Part shown: piece after piece, positions 8,292 to 16,272 of the stretch
How the letters are laid out: each line of letters begins with the position of its first letter
Position numbering within the stretch: the first letter of the stretch is position 1
Assembly (NCBI GenBank): GCA_027317945.1
Contig: DAHVQB010000009.1
Span: forward strand, 1 to 64,000
Source of the DNA: Microcaldota archaeon
GTDB taxonomy: Archaea > Micrarchaeota > Micrarchaeia > Micrarchaeales > Micrarchaeaceae
Direction: 5' to 3'
DNA length: 64,000 bases
The notes under the pieces: generated by a model
Databases searched by the model: none
What the model was told of the DNA's origin: nothing
Seen by the model: the letters and a program-made list of their open reading frames with translations, nothing else
Position numbers and translations under genes: made by a program

Positions 8292-9404
8292 ATGCCGATG
8301 GATCCTGATGACCTCTTAATATTCAAGGTGAGGCGCAAGGGTCCGGCGGAACAGCCGAATGCGCAGCAGGAGCCGGCTGAACCAAAACCTGAACAGCCTA
8401 AGCCCCAGCCCGCACCCCAAAAACCCCAGCAGCCGGAGATACAGCTGCCGAGGATGGAGCCCAAATCGCCGCAGGTCCTGTTGAAACTTTTCCCTCAAAA
8501 TAAACCGAAGCCTCAGTCCCAGCAGAAGCCACAGCCAACTGGCCAGCCTGCCGCTGCGGCTTCCCAACCCAAGGCTTCCGCTAAACTAGAAGCGCCAACC
8601 GAGGCACCGAAGGTCAATGTTCCAGTACCCAAGGAGACACCGCATGTTGTCGCTTCCGCCTCGTACAGTGACGTTGAGGAGGCCATAAAGGCCGCGCTTG
8701 GCACAGGGCAGAAAAATACCCTACTGCATGACAGCAAGAGGGAATCAAAGGCAGGCGCAGAAAGCAAAGCATCTGTCTACGGAATGTTCTGCGTCTGGCA
8801 TCCATGGAGGCCTGCATTCGCGGCATGCGGCTACTGCCACAGGCCATTCTGTTTGGAGGACACGGCCAACTTCGATGGCAACTACTACTGTTTGGAGGAT
8901 ATCGACAAAGTGGCATCTAAGCCCATAGAATCGCTCAGCGGCCAGTACAACATGCTGAGCATGATATCCGCACTGCTATTATTCTGCTCGTTTTTCCTTT
9001 TCATATACTACAACGGCGGCTCCACGGCCGCTGCGCTATACTCCATAACTGGCAATGCTTCAAAGGTCGGGGCTATAGGGGCGCTGTACTCCATAAGCTC
9101 GCAAGACATCTATGCCATCGTGGGCCCAGCACTGATAATTCTGGGTGTGGCGAGCGGCATATTGATACTGATGAGGGCGCAGCTGAGCTTCATCTTCAGC
9201 ATAGCGGTGAGCCTGATAATCGCATTTTTCTTCAGCTACATGTACATAGCGTCGTCCGAAGCGTATTACTTGATATACCCTGCCGTGACGCTTCTGGCGC
9301 TGGCGTTGCTGGTCGTGTCAAAGAACTTCACATTGGGCAGGGAAGACGCTGAAACACCCCATACGATAGAGCAGCTTGGGTGGGCCAACACGGGCAAGTT
9401 CTAA
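8292..9404 (+). CDS. Membrane protein with Pro/Gln-rich tail and B-box-like zinc finger
   Basis: The first 155 residues are low-complexity, rich in Pro, Gln and Lys. A B-box-like zinc site follows at about 166-202: C-x2-HP, then CGYCHRPFC, and YYCLED. Four membrane segments occupy about 220-241, 268-290, 297-320 and 325-345. B-box zinc fingers in archaeal and bacterial membrane proteins are thought to mediate protein contacts; the function here is unknown. It starts 5 bases after rps26e and probably shares its transcript. The last 4 bases overlap the end of bud32 on the other strand. Confidence 0.6.
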   Translation: MPMDPDDLLIFKVRRKGPAEQPNAQQEPAEPKPEQPKPQPAPQKPQQPEIQLPRMEPKSPQVLLKLFPQNKPKPQSQQKPQPTGQPAAAASQPKASAKLEAPTEAPKVNVPVPKETPHVVASASYSDVEEAIKAALGTGQKNTLLHDSKRESKAGAESKASVYGMFCVWHPWRPAFAACGYCHRPFCLEDTANFDGNYYCLEDIDKVASKPIESLSGQYNMLSMISALLLFCSFFLFIYYNGGSTAAALYSITGNASKVGAIGALYSISSQDIYAIVGPALIILGVASGILILMRAQLSFIFSIAVSLIIAFFFSYMYIASSEAYYLIYPAVTLLALALLVVSKNFTLGREDAETPHTIEQLGWANTGKF

Positions 9405-10036
9405 GCCGTTGCTTCGGAACCCGTCATGAGCGTCCTGGTCTTGTACCTGCCCCTGGCCTCTACCTTCGCAAGCCTTGACAGCACGTCCTTTGCGTCTTTG
9501 TAGCTGTTCCTGTAGCCCCTGGCGAACGCCAGATACTGCGCCGCGTTAAGCGAGCGCTTCATCAGCAGAACGTCTATCGCCTTTGCTTCTGTCGATTGTG
9601 TTATCTCCGCAAGCCCGAAATCTATTATGAACGCCGCATCGTTTGGCTTGACTATTATGTTTGCCGGAGTGTAGTCGCCATGCGCTATATCTGCCGAATG
9701 CAGTAGCCCGAGCTCTGTGCCGCTGTGCTCAAGAGTTTCATCTGTAACAATATCCTTCCTCAGCAATTCCGCCATCCATGCGCCCGTTATCCTGCTCATG
9801 TAAATGTCGTGCGTATCCACAAGCAGCACAATCGGAACGCTGGCTCCTGCCTCGCGAGCTATCCACATGATCCTGGCTTCTGATTTGGTGCGCTCGCTGC
9901 GTAGCTTGGCGTCCAGGTGCTCCTCCCTGTACCTCTTGCTTAGCCTCCGCTTCACCACTGCGTCTATCCCGATCAACCTGGTCAGGTACACTTTGGCCTC
10001 CGCGCCTTCAGCCATAAGAGTCCCGCGGTTCACCAT
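9401..10036 (-). CDS. bud32: KEOPS complex kinase/ATPase Bud32
   Basis: Bud32 is the small atypical kinase of the KEOPS complex, which with Kae1 makes t6A at position 37 of ANN-decoding tRNAs. Motifs: GAEAKVYL with VVKRR (glycine-poor loop and Lys), HGDYTPANIIV (catalytic loop, about residues 140-150) and IDFGLA (metal-binding Asp, about 160). It has the typical short kinase length. Its ATG overlaps the kae1 stop (ATGGTGA), so the two are translationally coupled. In many euryarchaea Kae1 and Bud32 are fused; here they are separate. ATG 10015 is an alternative start. Confidence 0.93.
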   Translation of the reverse strand: MVNRGTLMAEGAEAKVYLTRLIGIDAVVKRRLSKRYREEHLDAKLRSERTKSEARIMWIAREAGASVPIVLLVDTHDIYMSRITGAWMAELLRKDIVTDETLEHSGTELGLLHSADIAHGDYTPANIIVKPNDAAFIIDFGLAEITQSTEAKAIDVLLMKRSLNAAQYLAFARGYRNSYKDAKDVLSRLAKVEARGRYKTRTLMTGSEATA

Positions 10037-11001
10037 GTTATCCTCACCGTATCAGGTCTGCTTTTTTGGTTTATTATGGGAGGTTCCTGTCTGCTGCCAG
10101 AACGTAGCGCCTTCTCCGCAACCACGGCTATCATGGCGCCGTTATCGGCATTGAATTCGTTCGGTGCAGCCGCGAATCTGGCGCCATGCGATTCTGCAAT
10201 AATGCCGAGCATCTCCTTAAGTCTGGAACTTTGCGCGACGCCTCCGCAAGCCAGCAGTTCAGCCTTGCCGCTAAGCATAAGCGCGCGCTCCGTTGCCTCG
10301 CACACCATGCCGAAAGCGGTTTCCTGCAGAGAATAAGCGACGTCTTTCAAGTTCGCCGTCTCTAGCATCTTTATGGCATGTGTAAGTATGCCTGTGAAAG
10401 CAAAGTCCATCCCCTTTACTGTATAGGGCATCTGCAGGTATCCGCCTCCGCCAGCCACTTCTGCGACCTTCGAGCCCCATGCCGGGACAAGCCCGGCGGC
10501 TCTTGCGAAATTGTCCAGCATGTTGCCTATCCCTATGTCCAGGGTCTCGCCGTACACTTTGAAGTGGCGGAATGGATGCTCGTCAAGCGCCAGTATCTGT
10601 GAGTTGCCGCCGCTTACGTAAAGTACCAATGGATCCTCCATCCCGAAAGACTGCCTTGTTATCTCTATGTGGCCTATGCAGTGGTTTACGGGGAACAACG
10701 GGACGCCAAGCCTTCTTGCAATGGTCTTGGCCGAAATCTGCCCGATCCTAAGGCACGGCCCCAGCCCAGGGCCTTTCGTATACCCTACTGCCTCTATATC
10801 GCCACTGTCTATGCCTGCTTTGCTTATCGCGTCCTCTATGACTTTGCGTGCATTGCGCACATGAAAATCGGCAACTTTCATGGGCACCATACCCTCTGAC
10901 CTGATCTTATACATGATCTTGCTATTCGAGAGGATGCCGCCGCGTTCCACGACCCCTGCGCCGAACGTGTGCGCACTGCTCTCTATCCCTAAAACAGCCA
11001 T
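10030..11001 (-). CDS. kae1: KEOPS complex subunit Kae1 (tRNA N6-threonylcarbamoyladenosine transferase)
   Basis: Kae1 transfers the threonylcarbamoyl group to A37 of tRNA. The protein begins MAVLGIESSAHTFGAG, the family start, with metal ligands in HCIGHIE (HxxxH, about residues 106-112), VSGGNSQIL, and CGGVAQSSRLKEM plus ADNGAMIA near the end. ATG 11001 is chosen because the upstream ORF extension to 11067 overlaps the pyrE-like gene and adds unrelated residues. It lies 25 bases downstream of pyrE and overlaps bud32 by 7 bases, forming a probable pyrE-kae1-bud32 operon. Confidence 0.95.
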   Translation of the reverse strand: MAVLGIESSAHTFGAGVVERGGILSNSKIMYKIRSEGMVPMKVADFHVRNARKVIEDAISKAGIDSGDIEAVGYTKGPGLGPCLRIGQISAKTIARRLGVPLFPVNHCIGHIEITRQSFGMEDPLVLYVSGGNSQILALDEHPFRHFKVYGETLDIGIGNMLDNFARAAGLVPAWGSKVAEVAGGGGYLQMPYTVKGMDFAFTGILTHAIKMLETANLKDVAYSLQETAFGMVCEATERALMLSGKAELLACGGVAQSSRLKEMLGIIAESHGARFAAAPNEFNADNGAMIAVVAEKALRSGSRQEPPIINQKSRPDTVRITW

Positions 11002-11026
11002 AAGCATACGCCATACTTCTGTCGAA

Positions 11027-11725
11027 TCATAGCTTGATGTTCTTGACGCCCAGGAGCTTGAATTCATTGCTCACCGCTCTGCGCACAGCGAGGCTGGCAT
11101 TGCTCCTTTTTAGAGCCTCCGGCAACAGGTCAACGGCATTGCTCATTGCGTGATAATCCATGTGAATAGATGCAAGAGTGTCCTTGACGCTCTTGCCATA
11201 CACGCTGCGCTCGTTCCTGTCCGTGAGCGCTATCGTGCCTATGACATTGACGTGCATGGACTCCAGCGTGTTGACAACGTTCATGAGGGACTCGCCCATC
11301 ACCGTGACGTCCTCCACGACAAGCGTGGGCCCCTTCGGCTCGCCTACGAATAGCCTGTCCTTCGGCATCCCGTGCTCCTTGGGCTTGCTTCTCCCCATCG
11401 GTACCGGGTACTTGCCCTTGGCGAAATCAGGCATGGACTTTGCCCATTTCATCTGCGATATCACGGCCCACTTTGTCGCGCCGTCGGGCACGCCGTATAT
11501 GCACTTCGGCTTTGCGCCTATGTGCTTTATGAAATCCACTATGTAATCCGCCACCTTGTCCAGCATGTAAGCATCGCTGGACAGCGTGCGCCAGTTGACG
11601 TACCAGTTAGAGAACATGCCCCTCTTTATCTCCACCGGCTTGTCGAAGAATCCTATTATGCCGGACGCTACGACAAGCTCGTTGAATTCCTCCTGCTTCT
11701 TCCATCCGTTGCTTCCATTGTACAT
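11027..11725 (-). CDS. pyrE: Orotate phosphoribosyltransferase-like PRTase
   Basis: The PRPP-binding motif is seen as LVVEDVTVMGESLMNVV (about residues 138-154), with YGVPDGATKWA upstream in the position of the PPi loop region and FSNWYVNWRTL early, as in archaeal OPRT. OPRT makes orotidine monophosphate in pyrimidine synthesis. The motif has GES in place of the usual TGGS, so substrate specificity is less certain. A TATA-like cataaaac (11753-11760, minus strand) predicts transcription start near 11731, favouring ATG 11725 over ATG 11737. No other pyr gene is in the window. Confidence 0.75.
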   Translation of the reverse strand: MYNGSNGWKKQEEFNELVVASGIIGFFDKPVEIKRGMFSNWYVNWRTLSSDAYMLDKVADYIVDFIKHIGAKPKCIYGVPDGATKWAVISQMKWAKSMPDFAKGKYPVPMGRSKPKEHGMPKDRLFVGEPKGPTLVVEDVTVMGESLMNVVNTLESMHVNVIGTIALTDRNERSVYGKSVKDTLASIHMDYHAMSNAVDLLPEALKRSNASLAVRRAVSNEFKLLGVKNIKL

Positions 11726-11783
11726 GCGCAGCACCATTGCATTGACTATTATGTTTTATGTAATAAGAAACTTTTGAATTCCA

Positions 11784-12851
11784 TCATAGCAAGCTCAGCA
11801 CGTCGCCCACGAGCGTCTGGTAAGCCTCGCATGAGGTCCACTGCGCCGGTTCGGTGCCTGACCTTGTCATTCCCCTGACCTCCTCCGCGGCTTCGCTGTG
11901 CCAGATCCTCGAGAGGTCATAGCCTATCTCCCTCAGGTTTGCCATCTTCCTGTCCCACATTATCGAAGGATACACGTTCCCATAGCTGTCAATGAAAGTT
12001 GAGGCCTCGAGGCTCCTGCTCCTCATCGGCTGCTTCCCGGTTTTCGCATACGCGACCAGCCTCTTGATGTAAGCCCTCTCTATTATCGGTATGATGCCGA
12101 CCTGGAAGTCCCTCTTTTTGAGTATGTTTGCTATCTCTGATACGACCACCGGGTCGTTGGGCTTGATGTCCAGCGTCTCGTTGCCATAGTAGTTCGATGA
12201 AAGCTGCGCAAGGTTTATGTGGAAATCGTTTCTCCTAAGGTCGGGTATGTCCTGCTTCACCATGCTGAACGTCTTCTCGAATTGCCCTTGGTTGAACTTG
12301 CTCAATGTGTAACCGAACACGAAGAAGAGATTCGGATACGCCTTCTTCAGCTCCTTCAACCGCCTGAACATGTCTATGGCCTTGTCGTAGTTGCCCGGTA
12401 TGCCTCTTATCCTGTCATGAAGCTCCCTATAGCCGTCAAGGCTGACAGTGACTGCAACTCTTGGTATGCCCAGCTTGAGTATGCGCTCCAGCTTGAACAC
12501 CACCTTATCGTGATTCACCAGCGAGTTGGTCGGCATGGTCAGGATATAAAGGCTCTTTGAATGCTCCTTGAAGGCCTTCGCTATCTCGTCTATGTCGTCC
12601 CTAAGGAAAGGCTCGCCGCCAGTCAGCTCAACCCACTTGAAGCTAGTGTTCTTCCTTGCGAACTCCCTTACCTCATCAAGCGTAAGTTCGCCTTTCGGCC
12701 TCATCTGCCATATGTTGCAGGTCAAGCACCTGCTTTGGCAGAGGTAAGTTATGCAGTAGTTAAGCTTGTACGGCTTGTCCAGTGTGGTGAAGTTAGATTT
12801 AAGGGCGGTGAGCCCCAGGCCAAGCAGATTCTTCACGGTCATTGTAATCAT
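11784..12851 (-). CDS. Radical SAM protein
   Basis: The iron-sulfur motif is CQSRCLTCNIW (C-x3-C-x2-C, about residues 38-48) with ELTGGEPFLR (about 75-84), the SAM-binding GGE motif. The TIM-barrel strand pattern follows (TVSLDGYRELHDRIRG). The C-terminal region has no second Cys cluster, so it lacks a clear SPASM domain. It is 355 residues. Reaction and substrate are unknown. It lies next to glycosyltransferases and a carbamoyltransferase, a company that suggests modification of a surface glycan or lipid. ATG 12842, with GGATGA before it, is an alternative start. Confidence 0.8.
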   Translation of the reverse strand: MITMTVKNLLGLGLTALKSNFTTLDKPYKLNYCITYLCQSRCLTCNIWQMRPKGELTLDEVREFARKNTSFKWVELTGGEPFLRDDIDEIAKAFKEHSKSLYILTMPTNSLVNHDKVVFKLERILKLGIPRVAVTVSLDGYRELHDRIRGIPGNYDKAIDMFRRLKELKKAYPNLFFVFGYTLSKFNQGQFEKTFSMVKQDIPDLRRNDFHINLAQLSSNYYGNETLDIKPNDPVVVSEIANILKKRDFQVGIIPIIERAYIKRLVAYAKTGKQPMRSRSLEASTFIDSYGNVYPSIMWDRKMANLREIGYDLSRIWHSEAAEEVRGMTRSGTEPAQWTSCEAYQTLVGDVLSLL

Positions 12852-12929
12852 CCTATGATTATCGGGCTACATTGCAGAGCGCGGTAATACCTACGTTCCA
12901 TGGATACAAGATTATTGCTCCAAACCAAA

Positions 12930-12942
12930 TATTTATTATTTA
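12930..12942 (+). promoter_or_regulatory. TATA box of the 12964 gene
   Basis: The sequence aaatatttattattta is centred about 28 bases before ATG 12964, predicting an almost leaderless transcript. Confidence 0.5.
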
Positions 12943-12963
12943 CGATATTGCTAATCACTCCTT

Positions 12964-13797
12964 ATGTCGGCAGTTAGCCTGCAGCCAAAGATGGCGTTGT
13001 TGGCCGTTGTACTAATATCTCTCAGCTCTGGCTTCGCATGTGCCGATACGATAACGCTGACCGGGACCTGCTCCCAATCCATAGTAAATGCTACAAACAA
13101 CCACATTACGTTCAACCTGTCGAATTCGGGCAACGGCACCGCCACGAACATACTGCTCCTGCCAAGGGTGTCTGGCGGAATCACTGCCAACACAAGCATG
13201 CACGCCAACATACTGGCCCCTGATAGCGCGATAGGATTCGATATCTACATGCACAACCTGTCGTATCCGGGCAGCTACGCCCAGAACTTCCTAGTGGAAT
13301 ACGGCCAGGGGTCAAGCGCCTTCATAGCATTGTTTCCGTGCATAGTGCCGATAATATCAAATGCGCAGGGCGCTGTCGTAGTTGGCAGCGTATCAAACCC
13401 CAGCGGAAGTCTTTACAACGCCACAATAGAGAATCCGTCGTTCCCCGTAAATGCCGTGGTGCAGGTCGCAGTGCCCCCAGAGCTTTCCGCCAAACCACAA
13501 TCGTTCAACCTAACGCTTGGCCAGTCGTCAGTTAGCCAGATAAGCTACAATGTAACGCCTATCGTGAGCGAGGTAGGTACGTTCACTTCCGCGATAGAGG
13601 TATCGTACATATACGAAGGGATGCATTACGCATCCATGCGCGCGTTCGGCGTCAGCATAGGTTCGCATGCGGCGGCCGGCACCGGCAACTTCACGCTTAT
13701 CGCCATAGGCGCCGTAATAATATGTATAATTATACTGCTCATCTTATCTGTCATTAGGGGCGGCGGCAAAGCAAAGGCCGGAAAAGCCGGTGATTAG
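12964..13797 (+). CDS. Secreted, C-terminally anchored Ig-like surface protein
   Basis: The order is a signal peptide (about residues 10-27, ending SSGFACADT), an extracellular region of beta-rich repeats about 215 residues long, and a membrane segment (about 243-265, LIAIGAVIICIIILLIL) with a short basic cytoplasmic end. Many N-x-S/T sequons (NATNN, NLSN, NGTAT, NTSM, NLSY, NATI, NLTL, NVTP, NFTL) suggest heavy N-glycosylation. The repeat style resembles archaeal CARDB/NEW3-type domains of the S-layer and secreted proteins, but the family is not certain. A GT2 gene starts just beyond its stop, so it belongs to the surface cluster. Confidence 0.65.
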   Translation: MSAVSLQPKMALLAVVLISLSSGFACADTITLTGTCSQSIVNATNNHITFNLSNSGNGTATNILLLPRVSGGITANTSMHANILAPDSAIGFDIYMHNLSYPGSYAQNFLVEYGQGSSAFIALFPCIVPIISNAQGAVVVGSVSNPSGSLYNATIENPSFPVNAVVQVAVPPELSAKPQSFNLTLGQSSVSQISYNVTPIVSEVGTFTSAIEVSYIYEGMHYASMRAFGVSIGSHAAAGTGNFTLIAIGAVIICIIILLILSVIRGGGKAKAGKAGD

Positions 13798-13798
13798 A

Positions 13799-14500
13799 AT
13801 GGCTAAAAGTGCATCTGGAGGGAGAAGTCTTTTTGTCAGCGTCATAATCCCTACGTTCAACGAGTCCCGCAATATGCAGGACGTGATGGGCGGCGTCAAG
13901 AAAGTGCTTGACGGAACATATGACTACGAAATGATAGTTGTGGACAAGCACTCACCCGATGGTACGGCCTCGGCGGCGAGGCGGCTGGGCGCAAAGGTGC
14001 TGTTTGATGATGTGGGCAAGGGCTCAGCTCTGATAAAGGGGTTCAGAGCCGCGAAAGGCGACGTTGTAATATCAATGGACGCGGACCTGTCCAACAGGCC
14101 GGACGAGCTGAAGCTGCTCATCGCTGGCATAGAGGCAGGATACGATGTGTGCATGGGCTCGAGATTCCTTGCGGGCGGCGGCTCGGATGATATGCCCCGG
14201 ATAAGGAAGCTGGGAAACAAATTCTTCGTCATAATGGTAAACATGTTGTACGGTGCGCATTACACTGACATGTGCTACGGCTACCGCAGCTTTGCTAAGG
14301 GCGTGGCGCAGAAACTCGGGCTCAGGGAAACGGGCTTCGGCATAGAGACCGAGATAAGCATAAACGCGCAGAAGAGGCACATGCGCATACTGGAAGTGCC
14401 AAGCTTCGAGAAAAAGCGTGCGGCCGGGCAGGCGCACCTGCGAACATTCAGGGATGGATGGATAATAATGAAGGCAATACTGAAAGGTCTGCTGCGCTAG
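13799..14500 (+). CDS. Family 2 glycosyltransferase (dolichyl-phosphate sugar synthase type)
   Basis: A GT-A fold: VSVIIPTFNESRNM (about residues 13-26), MIVVDKHSPDGTA, KGSALIKGFRAAKGDVVISMDADLSN with the DAD metal site (about 94-96), and GSRFLAGG. It resembles dolichyl-phosphate mannose/glucose synthases, which load a lipid carrier with a sugar for later use outside the membrane. There is no C-terminal membrane part. The start is ATG 13799, 6 bases after GGTG; GTG 13790 is less likely. A GT-C transferase that could use the product lies convergently 2 bases beyond. Confidence 0.85.
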   Translation: MAKSASGGRSLFVSVIIPTFNESRNMQDVMGGVKKVLDGTYDYEMIVVDKHSPDGTASAARRLGAKVLFDDVGKGSALIKGFRAAKGDVVISMDADLSNRPDELKLLIAGIEAGYDVCMGSRFLAGGGSDDMPRIRKLGNKFFVIMVNMLYGAHYTDMCYGYRSFAKGVAQKLGLRETGFGIETEISINAQKRHMRILEVPSFEKKRAAGQAHLRTFRDGWIIMKAILKGLLR

Positions 14501-14502
14501 GG

Positions 14503-16263
14503 CTATTTGGTGCCGTTGATTAGGTAGAACCCGAAGGTCTGCGGCGCCGGCTGTGCCAAATCGTCTACTTGGGTGTATATCGGCACAAGGTTGAACTGTT
14601 TCTGCACTTGGGTGCAATAATTGTTTGGCGTGTAGCACCAGTAACCCCAGTCCAGCACCAGGTGCTCGTACTGGGAGCTGTACTGCTGGAACTGCGTCTT
14701 GTCAAATATGGTGCCCATCTGCGCCGAGGTCTTGTTGTTTATTATGAACAGTGTGGGATCGTAGGAGAGCACCAGGCTGTTTGCCGGTATCATATGGCTG
14801 CTGTTGAAAACCAGGTTCTCGTAGAATCTCGCTGGTTGCGCCTGCGATATCTGCATCGGCATGATCCCTACCGCAGGCAGTTCCGCGTAAAACGAATACG
14901 CAATCGCCGCAATTATGAGGATGGCCATGCAGTAAAGGGCCGGCCTGCCAAACTTGCGCCCTATGGATCGCGGCAATTCAAGGAGCAGCCACGCAGCGCC
15001 AAAACCACCAAGAAGCGATGCCTGCGCTATCAGGCCCAGCTGGAACCTCCAGTCAACCCCGTACAGCACGCTGCCCGCGTAGAACGATGTGTAAATAATG
15101 AAGAACGCGGCGGACCATAGCGCGATGGACATCAGCGTCCTGCGATTCTCTCGCACAGCAAACATAAGCGCTACGCCCATAATGGCAAACAGCGTGAATG
15201 CGATGGGCTGTGCGATTGGATAAGCAGGATATCCGTTTACGGCGCCATACTGGTCGAACCAGAAAAGCACGTTGGCGCATATGTTGAACTCGAGATTCTG
15301 CAAGTTGGAGGTGCCGCTAGGGCTGGCCGACTGGCTGATGTTGCACGTGTTTTGTATTGTGGTGCCCGCATACCCATACCCTCCCCCGAGTTCCTGCTGC
15401 ACGAATATCATCTCCGGCGCGATTGCTATCACAAAGACAAGGAGCACAAGCAGCGTCCTGGTATCGGACAGTCCCTTGATTATCCTGTCCGCGTTGCCCT
15501 TTATGGAAGCGAGTATCCCATCGTCGTCAAGCGCTAGGTACATCAAAGGTATTATCAGGACATACGCTATCGCATCCACCTTCATGTATGTCACGAGCGC
15601 CAGGGCCATGGCTGCCGAGCCAAGCGTCCACAAGCCCTTCTTGCGCATGAACACCAGCATAAAGAATATGGCGATCAGGGAGTAGGTCAGCGTCGGCAGA
15701 TCAGAGTTGGTCGGCATGGTCCAGAGCAGCAAAACAGGCGCCAGCATGATCAGTGCCGAAGACAAGAACGCAGCCGTCCTCTCCCTGAATAGCATGAGCG
15801 CATCCAGGAACGTGAACGCCACGGACAAAGCGCCGAGCAGCACCCCTGTGCCATACGCAACTCCCCTGCTTGTCCCAAATATAAGGAACCCCATGGCCAG
15901 ATTGAAAGACTCGCCTATGGGCTCATGCAGTATCGCGCCGCTATAGCAGTATGTTGGCGTGCCATAGTTGCACATCCATGCCTGCCCAGTATGCACGAGA
16001 TCCTGCGCCATTGCAAGGTATATGTCATCGTCAAAGAATATCTGCTGCGTCGGGTGCACCACTAATGCCTCTATGGCTATGAATGCAAGTACGGAAATCA
16101 CAAGCATGGCCGCGGCTTTCCTGCCAAATCCGCTATCCTTCAGGGCTTCTGAAATCCGCCTCCTTGAAAGGAATGCGGATACTATGAGCCCCAGGAAGGC
16201 AATCAATATGCCTGCCGTGAACATGTACTCTTCCAATGATAAGGAAAGCGATAAGTCTGCCAT
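14503..16263 (-). CDS. GT-C type membrane glycosyltransferase (PMT/GT39-like)
   Basis: This 586-residue protein has about 11-12 membrane helices. The first external loop carries FFDDDIYLAMAQDL (about residues 75-88), the acidic motif of lipid-phosphate-sugar-dependent GT-C enzymes. The C-terminal 90 residues form a non-membrane domain. It likely transfers a sugar from a lipid carrier to a protein, glycan or lipid on the outer face; the acceptor is unknown. It shares a strand with the carbamoyltransferase, whose gene ends 9 bases before this one starts, so the two are probably co-transcribed. Confidence 0.75.
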   Translation of the reverse strand: MADLSLSLSLEEYMFTAGILIAFLGLIVSAFLSRRRISEALKDSGFGRKAAAMLVISVLAFIAIEALVVHPTQQIFFDDDIYLAMAQDLVHTGQAWMCNYGTPTYCYSGAILHEPIGESFNLAMGFLIFGTSRGVAYGTGVLLGALSVAFTFLDALMLFRERTAAFLSSALIMLAPVLLLWTMPTNSDLPTLTYSLIAIFFMLVFMRKKGLWTLGSAAMALALVTYMKVDAIAYVLIIPLMYLALDDDGILASIKGNADRIIKGLSDTRTLLVLLVFVIAIAPEMIFVQQELGGGYGYAGTTIQNTCNISQSASPSGTSNLQNLEFNICANVLFWFDQYGAVNGYPAYPIAQPIAFTLFAIMGVALMFAVRENRRTLMSIALWSAAFFIIYTSFYAGSVLYGVDWRFQLGLIAQASLLGGFGAAWLLLELPRSIGRKFGRPALYCMAILIIAAIAYSFYAELPAVGIMPMQISQAQPARFYENLVFNSSHMIPANSLVLSYDPTLFIINNKTSAQMGTIFDKTQFQQYSSQYEHLVLDWGYWCYTPNNYCTQVQKQFNLVPIYTQVDDLAQPAPQTFGFYLINGTK

Positions 16264-16272
16264 CTCAAGCCC

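Noticed and set aside
11372-11878. 168-residue plus-strand ORF
   Set aside because: It is a shadow of the PRTase and radical SAM genes on the minus strand.
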